Origin: Turneriella sp.
GTDB lineage: Bacteria; Spirochaetota; Leptospiria; Turneriellales; Turneriellaceae
Assembly: GCA_019186965.1 (NCBI GenBank)
Contig: JABARV010000024.1
Coordinates: 1 to 36,825 of the forward strand
DNA length: 36,825 bases
Reading direction: 5' to 3'
Shown: positions 17,979 through 24,439 of the stretch, one piece after another
How the letters are laid out: every line of letters begins with the position of its first letter
Position numbering within the stretch: position 1 is the first letter of the stretch
The notes under the pieces: model-generated
What the model was told of the DNA's origin: nothing
The model's input: only the letters and a program-made list of their open reading frames with translations
Database searches by the model: none
Position numbers and translations under genes: made by a program

Positions 17979-19040
17979 ATGGATAAGCGCACCCAACTCC
18001 TTGTTACCCTTTCGCTTGGTGTCGTTCTTCTGCTTTGGCTTTTTTGGCCAAGTAGCGCTAAAAAACATGAACGTGAACTTGCTGCACAGGCAAAACTTGC
18101 GGCGCTTAGTGCAAACCCCAATTCAGGAGAGTATCGCCTTTTTGTAGAACAAAACCGTAATCTTTTTACCGAGCCTAACATGTATTCGTTCGACAAACTC
18201 ATGGAAATGGCAAGTTCGGGAAGGCTATCTCTTGTTGCGGAGCTTTGGAAGTTGCGGAGTAAGTGCGAAGGGGGAAACATCACCACCGACGAAAACGCAC
18301 AGCCTGCCCATACAATGAATCCCGATGAGTGCAATATTCGGATCGAGAATTTTTTACGCGAGCAGTATCCCTCTTACGCTAATGAAAAATTAATTAAACT
18401 ATTCCGTACGTACTTGCAATACGAAGATGCAATGCGCCGTATGCATCTTTCTGAAAAAATGCCTCTTCCCGAAAGGCTCGAAGCATTAAAGAAAAAGCGG
18501 CGGGAGTTTTTTTCTGAAAGCGACGCTAAACTTATTTTTGGTTATGAAGAAGCTCGCGCAGAAGCGCAAAATGCGTTAAACGAGTTTTATAGAAATTCTA
18601 CCAATATGCCCGCAGACGAGCGGGTTAAAAAATATTATGAAATCCGCCGTAAAGCTTTAGGCGATTACGATAGCGCTTTTAATGAGCAAGAACCCAAGTA
18701 TACGCGCTACGAAACAGAGCTTCTTTTAAGGGAAGACGAAATGCAGCGCAAAGGAACAACCGCTACACAAACCGAAGCGTTACGCGAAGAGTATTTTGGA
18801 AAAGAAGCTGCTAAACGTATGGCGGAGGTCGACCGTGAAGTACGTGAAGAAAGAAGCCGTATTGAAAACTACGAAGCGCAGGCACAGAAATTTTTACGGG
18901 AAAACCCGTCGCTGGGCGAGAGCGAAAGAGATAAAAAACTCACCGAGTTACGCACCAATGTTTTAGGGAAAGAAGAAGCCGCCGCATACCAGAGGCGCAT
19001 GGAATACGAAAATTATCTTAAGGCGAATAATTTAAAATAG
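17979..19040 (+). CDS. Lipase chaperone-like protein (LifO family)
   Basis: This 353-residue protein resembles lipase-specific foldases (Lif/LifO). Those are anchored in the inner membrane and fold secreted lipases in the periplasm. It has an N-terminal anchor (about residues 8-23) followed by a variable stretch, then a long, highly charged helical body. RREFFSESDAKLIFGYEEA near 173 and LREEYFGKEAAKRM near 268 match the repeated R-x-x-x-F and FGxEAAxR helices of the family. MYSFDKLMEMASSG near residue 68 occupies the place of the conserved R-x-x-F-D-Y motif and is only partly matched. Chaperone genes normally sit beside their lipase; none is present in this window. It lies 31 nt after an acyl-CoA synthetase gene, consistent with a fatty-acid-release pathway. 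Confidence 0.72.
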   Translation: MDKRTQLLVTLSLGVVLLLWLFWPSSAKKHERELAAQAKLAALSANPNSGEYRLFVEQNRNLFTEPNMYSFDKLMEMASSGRLSLVAELWKLRSKCEGGNITTDENAQPAHTMNPDECNIRIENFLREQYPSYANEKLIKLFRTYLQYEDAMRRMHLSEKMPLPERLEALKKKRREFFSESDAKLIFGYEEARAEAQNALNEFYRNSTNMPADERVKKYYEIRRKALGDYDSAFNEQEPKYTRYETELLLREDEMQRKGTTATQTEALREEYFGKEAAKRMAEVDREVREERSRIENYEAQAQKFLRENPSLGESERDKKLTELRTNVLGKEEAAAYQRRMEYENYLKANNLK

Positions 19041-19081
19041 GAGCGGTGCGGTAGCTTACGTAAAAATGGTATCGCATAAAG

Positions 19082-20785
19082 TTGCGCTTTTTGTGTTGGT
19101 TTAAAAATTTTTATTTAGGGCAGGCTCTTTTAGCGATAGTTTTTGCTGTTGGTGTTTTCTTTAGCCTTAATCCATTTAATTTTTGGCCTGCTGGATTTTT
19201 AGCACTGTTTGCATTTTTCTGTGCAGCAAAACTACAAGAAAATAAAAAGATTTGGCAAATTATATTGGTAAGTTTTCTTTTTGCGCTTTCCCTTGCAATA
19301 ATTACCTTTGGTTGGATAACTCCCGCTATACACCGTTATACAGGAGAAAATTATTTTTTAACTTTGCTTCTTGTTTTCTTTTTTGCGGTGTTTTTTCAAA
19401 CAAAGCCTCTTCTTTTTTTTATCGTAAAACGTCTTTTTTTTCCTGTACTTAATTTTTCGTTTGTAGAGATTTTAGCTCTTTCGGGGCTTTTTGCCATAAC
19501 GGATGCATTTTCACTCGAGCTTTTTGCATGGTCGTGGGGAAATACCATTTCTGGAAATGCATGGCTTCGGCAATGGGCGCAGGTAGGTTCGGTTTACCTG
19601 TTAGGTTTTATCGCAAGTATCCTAACCCTTTACCTGCTTCAATTTTTTTACACGTTTAAAAAAGGGTATCGCCCTTTATTCCAAAAATCAAAGGTTGGAT
19701 GGATTTTGGCGTTCTTTTTTTTAACTGTGGGTTTTTTATTTTACCAATTCCCATTAAATACAGATAAAGGAAAACTTAAAACTCTGCTTGTGCAAACCAA
19801 TATCGGTATGGCGCACGAAGTTAAGCGGAATGATAAGGCGTTTGCCACAGAAGCAATTAACCGCCTTTTTAACCAATCGGTAGAAGGGGAGTTACTACAC
19901 ACAAACTTAGATTTAATTTTGTGGGCAGAAGGTTCAATGCCGTTCCATGCGGCACGAAATACTCCTGAGAATGCTTCTATCTATTCGCCCTCTTTTGACG
20001 GAGTTCTCGAGTATTTATCGCGGCGCACGGGAGTTACTGTTCTATACCAAGCGATGGAGTACCAGAAAGGAAAATTATTCTCTGCGCTTATGTCGCGTCC
20101 CGAGGCGGATAGAATATATTTAAAGCGGCGCCTTGTTCCTTGGGGAGAGTATTTGCCGTTTGAGAAAAATTTTCCAAGTGTGCGAAAAATTTTTCCCGAA
20201 GCAGGAAAATTCTCTCCTGCAACAAAAAAAAATGTATTAGAAATAACGCTCAGCCACGAAGGCAGTTTATTGCCCAATTCACAAATTTTAAAGAACGATT
20301 TACCACTTTTAAGTACTCCCGAAAAAATAAAAGAAAAGTATGCTGAAAAAATGCGTACGCGAAATTTAACGATAACGCCGCTTCTTTGTTATGAAGCGCT
20401 TTTCCCACAGGACGCCGTAGGCTTAGAGAGTGATTTGATCGTAAATTTGTCGAACGACACGTGGTTTATGGATGGTTTTGCGGGACTTGAGCACGCAGGC
20501 GCTGTGTCTTTACGCGCAGTCGAAAATGGAGTGCCCTTTGCACGTGCAGCGTTAAGTGGAGTAAGCTACGCTGTCGATAACCGTGGTGAATATATCGCGC
20601 CTCCTACGGGGCAGGGTACGGTAGAAACAGCATACGTAGAAATTCCGCTACAAAAAAGATTTACTCTATTCTCATGGGGGAAAATGCCGCTTTTTTATTT
20701 TCTTATGCTGTGTGCATTGGCGCCGTATTTCATAAAAAAATTACGTTCTTTGGTAACGAAGAATGTAAATAGGCGCACCTTCTAA
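19082..20785 (+). CDS. lnt: Apolipoprotein N-acyltransferase
   Basis: This 567-residue inner-membrane enzyme adds the third acyl chain to the N-terminal cysteine of lipoproteins. Six or more N-terminal helices precede a nitrilase-fold domain with the catalytic triad Glu283 (LWAEGSMPF), Lys348 (KRRLVPWGEYLP) and Cys436 (LLCYEALFP). These match E. coli Lnt Glu267, Lys335 and Cys387. It is somewhat longer than the usual length of about 510. I accept the TTG at 19082 as start because the first helix begins soon after and no ATG lies in frame. Its last 45 bp overlap the opposing trmB gene. A last helix lies just before the C-terminus. Confidence 0.93.
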   Translation: MRFLCWFKNFYLGQALLAIVFAVGVFFSLNPFNFWPAGFLALFAFFCAAKLQENKKIWQIILVSFLFALSLAIITFGWITPAIHRYTGENYFLTLLLVFFFAVFFQTKPLLFFIVKRLFFPVLNFSFVEILALSGLFAITDAFSLELFAWSWGNTISGNAWLRQWAQVGSVYLLGFIASILTLYLLQFFYTFKKGYRPLFQKSKVGWILAFFFLTVGFLFYQFPLNTDKGKLKTLLVQTNIGMAHEVKRNDKAFATEAINRLFNQSVEGELLHTNLDLILWAEGSMPFHAARNTPENASIYSPSFDGVLEYLSRRTGVTVLYQAMEYQKGKLFSALMSRPEADRIYLKRRLVPWGEYLPFEKNFPSVRKIFPEAGKFSPATKKNVLEITLSHEGSLLPNSQILKNDLPLLSTPEKIKEKYAEKMRTRNLTITPLLCYEALFPQDAVGLESDLIVNLSNDTWFMDGFAGLEHAGAVSLRAVENGVPFARAALSGVSYAVDNRGEYIAPPTGQGTVETAYVEIPLQKRFTLFSWGKMPLFYFLMLCALAPYFIKKLRSLVTKNVNRRTF

Positions 20786-21325
20786 CCTGTGGAGTTTTTC
20801 AAAAAAACTTTCTGGCCTACCTTGTATCTTATCGACGGCAACGTATGGCGCAACAAAGTTTTTCCAATGTGGACTATTTTCAAAAACGGTTACGGCTTCG
20901 CGTGCGTATGCGTAATTATCTGTTGCAAAGGTTAAAAGCGCATTTGGACGGCATATTTTATAGAGGCTTACCGCAAATTCGTGCGAAACAAAGCGGTGCT
21001 TGCGGTGGCGTGCTTTAGGCCAAGGGTCAGGAAAATTGATAGTTATTAAATCAAACGTATTTGCGGTAAACACTCCATCGAAGAACCACGCAAGGTCTAA
21101 CACCATATAACGTATATTTTGGATACCTTCAATTTCTTGCTTTTTACTCGAGGCAACAATACGTCCCAGTTTTTTTTCAAGCGCAACAAAAAGTGTGTCC
21201 GGATTTATGCATGCATAAGCGCGGGTGAATTCACCCCAACCGCAACCAATTTCGAGAGAAAAATTTTTGTACTCAGTAAAGTTTTTACGCAAATCAATCG
21301 GTAGGGAAGATACGGCAAACGGCAA
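20741..21325 (-). CDS. trmB: tRNA (guanine-N7)-methyltransferase
   Basis: This SAM-dependent enzyme makes m7G46 in tRNA. EIGCGWGEF is the SAM-binding loop, and NFPDPWPKARHRKHR is the TrmB hallmark. A C-terminal YILRYQRT completes the fold. From TTG at 21325 the protein has 194 residues, short for the family. The frame is open upstream for 26 more codons that read like protein (QKKLAAILAQKSSRGGKF) but contain no ATG, GTG or TTG. A start at an ATA (21403), 4 nt after GGAAG and overlapping the upstream TAA, is possible. The gene is therefore probably co-translated with the anti-sigma-type ATPase. Confidence 0.9.
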   Translation of the reverse strand: MPFAVSSLPIDLRKNFTEYKNFSLEIGCGWGEFTRAYACINPDTLFVALEKKLGRIVASSKKQEIEGIQNIRYMVLDLAWFFDGVFTANTFDLITINFPDPWPKARHRKHRFVSHEFAVSLYKICRPNALLTFATDNYAYAREAVTVFENSPHWKNFVAPYVAVDKIQGRPESFFEKLHRLEGAPIYILRYQRT

Positions 21326-21399
21326 AGTGAATTTACCGCCGCGAGACGACTTTTGCGCTAAAATTGCCGCAAGTTTTTTTTGTAAAGGCGTTAACGTCT

Positions 21400-22035
21400 T
21401 TATGCTGCTTCCGGTATGTATTCAATTGTTATAATCGATCCCAAAGTGTTTGGGGTCAATTCTTTAGCGTATAGACCTTTAGAGTCGTGAAAACCTACCT
21501 CGAATTTATTGACGAGATTCGAGATGATGCGTAAACCACGGCCAAAACGTAAGTGTTCGATTAACTCGCCGTTTAGTGGTATTGTTGCTTTTCGCGCCTC
21601 GCGGTATTCTTTAAGGCTGCGCAAAAATGTAGATAAATCGTGCCCCTGCGGTAATTTATCGAATACGTCGTTGAGTTTGAACCCTCCGCCGTAGTCTAAA
21701 ACAGTGAGGGTGAAAATATGGTTTTCCATTGACCATTTAAGGAGGATACTTTCTGCACCTGTTTTGGCATAGCTTGCAAGAATTGCATTGGCGACAAGTT
21801 CGTCTGCGACGAGGGTTAGTTCAAAAATGCTTTGTTCGGATAAGGAAAACGTGCTGGTTACTTTTTCAATATACGTGCGCACGTGTTGTACCGTAGATAA
21901 ATCTGACGGAACAATGCACACTCCTTTGTTGTATTTATTTTTTTCGGATGGAATAAAATTGGGCGCAGCCCATTCACAAATGAGGAGTTCCATAGCGCTT
22001 TTGGGAAGGTAGGTTTCAAAGTGCTTGATTGCCAT
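21400..22035 (-). CDS. Anti-sigma-factor-type ATP-binding protein (HATPase_c, RsbW-like)
   Basis: This 211-residue protein has the ATP-binding fold of the GHKL family without a histidine-kinase phosphorylation domain. The N-box is ELTLVADELVANAIL, the G1 box DYGGGF, and the G2 box GRGLRII near residue 168. RsbW/SpoIIAB-like proteins with this layout bind sigma factors or phosphorylate anti-anti-sigma proteins on serine. An N-terminal segment of about 45 residues is unassigned. No anti-sigma antagonist or sigma factor gene is adjacent. A strong ribosome-site-like AAGGAGG lies about 27 nt upstream of the ATG, further than usual. It sits between gltX and trmB on the same strand. Confidence 0.82.
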   Translation of the reverse strand: MAIKHFETYLPKSAMELLICEWAAPNFIPSEKNKYNKGVCIVPSDLSTVQHVRTYIEKVTSTFSLSEQSIFELTLVADELVANAILASYAKTGAESILLKWSMENHIFTLTVLDYGGGFKLNDVFDKLPQGHDLSTFLRSLKEYREARKATIPLNGELIEHLRFGRGLRIISNLVNKFEVGFHDSKGLYAKELTPNTLGSIITIEYIPEAA

Positions 22036-22084
22036 TTTTTTTGAAAGTTTTGCTTCCCTTCCTCCTTAATATTTTTGTACTGCG

Positions 22085-23638
22085 TTATTTAAGCGCAGCC
22101 ATCTTTTTTAAACGGGTAATAACCCGTTCTTTTCCAAGGAGCGATAGATACACCGGCAACTCAAGCCCTTCTAAGCGCCCCGTCGATGCTAAACGCAGGC
22201 CCATGAAAAGGGGTTTGCCTTTAATTCCCAATTCTTTTCCCACAAGGCTGATTGCCTCTTTTACTAAATCGGGCGAGAGAGTACCTGTCTTTTCCCCCTT
22301 GGACATTTGCTCTATTTGACGTTCGAAGGCTAAAGATAACGACACAAAGTTTTCTGCAAGAAAGTATTCAGATGTGGCATAATCTTTTGGATCGGGTGTA
22401 AAAGGTAGGTAGAAATCGGGCAAGTAATTCTTAATTTGTCCCAAAGTATCTAAATAAACGCGCAACGAAAGTAATATCCCGCGTAGGCGTTCATTCTTTT
22501 CGCTCAACTCTTCTTCTGGAACAACTCCCGAATTTTTTACAAAAGGCAATATTTCTTGGATAAATTGGGCATCAGGCGTTGCGCGTATATGTTGGTTTGA
22601 AAGCCAGTTGAGTTTCGATTTTGGAAAAAGGTATGCTTCGAGGTCTTGGATCGACGCTTGCGCTAAATCGACTTCAGCGGCTTTGGTTAAATCGAACACG
22701 TCGAACATCGCCGGCGACTTCGAGCAACGCGCCACGTCGAAGAGCGACTTTTGTTCGTCGATGGTCATGTACTCGCGGCCGTCGGGCGACGACCAGCCCA
22801 AGAGCGCCATATAATTATTGAAAGCGCGTGCGGTGTACCCCAAGTCGCGGAACGCAGTGATGGGGGTTGCGCCGTGCCGTTTCGAGAGCTTTTTGTGATC
22901 GGAGCCCACAATTTCGCTCACATGCGCCCAGTGGGGGCTTTGCCAACCCAACGCTTCGTAAATCATAATTTGGCGCGGTGTGTTCGACAAATGCCCCACA
23001 CCGCGAATAACGTGGGTTATGTCCATGAGGTGGTCGTCGACTACGACGGCATAATTATAAGACGCAAAGCCGTCGGATTTCACGATGATGAAGTCGCCGA
23101 TGATCGCGGTGTCAAAGCGAACACTGCCTTGCACAATGTCGTCGACGATTACCTCTTTCGCGGGGGTGCGGAAACGGATGGTGTGTTCCATGCCCGCTGC
23201 TTTTTTTTCGTGAACCTCGGCGTCGGTTAAGTTGCGGCACTTACCGTCGTACACATACGGAAGGCCCATCGCCTCGCGCTGTTTTTTTTTGCGATCGAGT
23301 TCATCAGCCGTGCAAAAGCAGGGGTATGCTTTTTTTTCGTGGATAAGTTTTTCTGCATATTCTTTATACAAATGCAGCCTTTCCGATTGGCGGTAGGGGC
23401 CATGGGGGCCGCCCACTTCGGGGCCTTCGTCCCATTCGAGGCCAAGCCATTTGAGTGAGTCCAAAACTTGGTGGTAACTTTGTTCGGTCGAGCGTACTTG
23501 GTCGGTGTCTTCAATACGTAGGATGAACTTGCCTTTTTGCGCACGGGCATAGAGGTAATTGAAAAGTGCAGTGCGCGCACCACCGACGTGAAGGTAGCCT
23601 GTGGGCGAGGGGGCAAAACGGGTACGTACTTCTTTCAC
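22085..23638 (-). CDS. gltX: Glutamyl-tRNA synthetase
   Basis: This 517-residue class I synthetase charges tRNA-Glu. RFAPSPTGYLHVGGAR at the N-terminus contains the HIGH-equivalent motif, and KKLSKRHGA is the KMSKS loop. CFC followed by YDGKC matches the zinc site of bacterial GluRS. The start is GTG at 23638; MKEVRTRFAPSPTG is the normal beginning. A TATAAT box only about 7-12 nt upstream implies a near-leaderless message. The first two thirds are clearly richer in G+C than the last third, with the change near 22650. The anti-sigma-type ATPase gene follows after 49 nt. Confidence 0.97.
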   Translation of the reverse strand: MKEVRTRFAPSPTGYLHVGGARTALFNYLYARAQKGKFILRIEDTDQVRSTEQSYHQVLDSLKWLGLEWDEGPEVGGPHGPYRQSERLHLYKEYAEKLIHEKKAYPCFCTADELDRKKKQREAMGLPYVYDGKCRNLTDAEVHEKKAAGMEHTIRFRTPAKEVIVDDIVQGSVRFDTAIIGDFIIVKSDGFASYNYAVVVDDHLMDITHVIRGVGHLSNTPRQIMIYEALGWQSPHWAHVSEIVGSDHKKLSKRHGATPITAFRDLGYTARAFNNYMALLGWSSPDGREYMTIDEQKSLFDVARCSKSPAMFDVFDLTKAAEVDLAQASIQDLEAYLFPKSKLNWLSNQHIRATPDAQFIQEILPFVKNSGVVPEEELSEKNERLRGILLSLRVYLDTLGQIKNYLPDFYLPFTPDPKDYATSEYFLAENFVSLSLAFERQIEQMSKGEKTGTLSPDLVKEAISLVGKELGIKGKPLFMGLRLASTGRLEGLELPVYLSLLGKERVITRLKKMAALK

Positions 23639-23650
23639 TTGTGTGGTGGT

Positions 23651-23676
23651 ATTATAGCAGAAAGACAGGCGGTCAA
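23651..23676 (-). promoter_or_regulatory. gltX promoter, extended -10
   Basis: On the minus strand TGCTATAAT occupies 23659-23651, a perfect extended -10 element. TTGACC lies at 23676-23671, 14 bp away. Transcription would start about 6 nt before the GTG at 23638, leaving almost no leader. The 44-bp palindrome begins 6 bp upstream of the TTGACC. Confidence 0.6.
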
Positions 23677-23681
23677 TGTGT

Positions 23682-23725
23682 TACGAGCCTGTGTGCCAAC
23701 TCGCGAGTTGGCACACAGGCTCGTA
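23682..23725. repeat. 44-bp perfect palindrome between divergent promoters
   Basis: Two 22-bp arms meet without a loop at CGCG (23702-23705). Each arm, read outward from the centre, is CGAGTTGGCACACAGG followed by CTCGTA. Every one of the 22 pairs matches. The element fills the space between the gltX promoter and the promoter of the HTH-like gene. It may be a double operator, a cruciform-forming element or the best-preserved member of the dispersed repeat family. Confidence 0.85.
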
Positions 23726-23740
23726 TGACTACAAAATACT

Positions 23741-23768
23741 TTGCAACTCACGTTAGTATCGTTATATG
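23741..23768 (+). promoter_or_regulatory. Probable promoter of the HTH-like gene
   Basis: TTGCAA at 23741-23746 and TATATG at 23763-23768 are separated by 16 bp. The expected transcript start is at or just before the ATG at 23777, so the message would be leaderless. No ribosome site is visible before that ATG. Confidence 0.4.
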
Positions 23769-23776
23769 TCCGTACT

Positions 23777-24310
23777 ATGGCACTCTTTGATGAAAAGTTA
23801 GTACAGACAATCACAGATCTTGTACGCAAGCAGCACCAGAAATTAGGTAGCGCATTGACAGCGGATAAAACAGCGAAGGCGAACGGTGTGGAACCATCTT
23901 TTATAGAAAACGTCCGTTTGCTGGTTGAGATTGCTAACGGGCGGCACATGCGCAGCGATGCGTTGCTCCAACGTGCTGAAATTGCACTCGAACAATTGCT
24001 AAATCTACTTTTTGGCAATGCCGTAGATAGCAAAGCGGTCTATCCACCCGACTTTTGGCAGAGCGATATGGGTGTTTTGGTGTCGCGTGTGCGCTGGTGG
24101 TTGTCGGTCGACGATTTGATCACGATTAGCAACGCCGCCGCGCTTGCCTTTGGCGAGAATAGCCAAGCCAACCGCATGCGTATCGCACGCGCTATCGACA
24201 ACGGCATGCTCGATTGGGTACCCGATCCGTCGGTGGCAAACCCACAACAGAACCGCCGCGTGTTACGCCCGCAGGTAGAGCGTTGGGCAGAGCTGCAATC
24301 ATTGCCCTAA
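23777..24310 (+). CDS. Small protein with a C-terminal helix-turn-helix-like domain
   Basis: I do not recognise the 177-residue protein as a named family. The C-terminal third (LITISNAAALAFGENSQ, then MRIARAIDNGMLDWVPDP, then RRVLRPQVERW) has the pattern of an excisionase/MerR-type winged helix-turn-helix: a helix with TIS-x-AA, a recognition helix, an AI-x-x-G-x-L turn and an arginine-rich wing. The N-terminal 110 residues look mainly helical and carry no recognisable motif. The ATG at 23777 is preferred; the frame is open to 23741, but that TTG coincides with the -35 box. It diverges from gltX across the 44-bp palindrome, which makes it a candidate regulator of its own promoter. Confidence 0.7.
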   Translation: MALFDEKLVQTITDLVRKQHQKLGSALTADKTAKANGVEPSFIENVRLLVEIANGRHMRSDALLQRAEIALEQLLNLLFGNAVDSKAVYPPDFWQSDMGVLVSRVRWWLSVDDLITISNAAALAFGENSQANRMRIARAIDNGMLDWVPDPSVANPQQNRRVLRPQVERWAELQSLP

Positions 24311-24313
24311 CTC

Positions 24314-24439
24314 AAACCGTACATTTAGTTTACGGCATGTTTAGTAAAAAATTAGCATGACCCGTTGCGTACGTTAAGTATCGCACACCCAAAAATTGCA
24401 ATGAGGCGCGATTTGCAAAAATTCCAAAACCGTACATTT
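24314..24439 (+). repeat. 13-bp direct repeat flanking the glpD start
   Basis: AAACCGTACATTT occurs at 24314-24326, just after the HTH-like gene, and again at 24427-24439, inside the first codons of glpD. The first copy is followed by a short CCGTA/TACGG inversion. Two identical 13-mers 113 bp apart around a start codon could be paired operator sites. Confidence 0.4.

Noticed and set aside
19066-19104. 12-codon leader peptide (MVSHKVALFVLV) before lnt
   Set aside because: It has no regulatory codon run or attenuator hairpin around it, so chance is the simpler reading.
22751-23230. 159-codon plus-strand frame inside gltX
   Set aside because: It is antisense to a strongly conserved gene in its G+C-rich part, where long shadow frames are expected.
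23682-23725. Intrinsic terminator
   Set aside because: It lies between two divergent starts, has no loop and no T-tract, so termination of a neighbouring gene is not expected.
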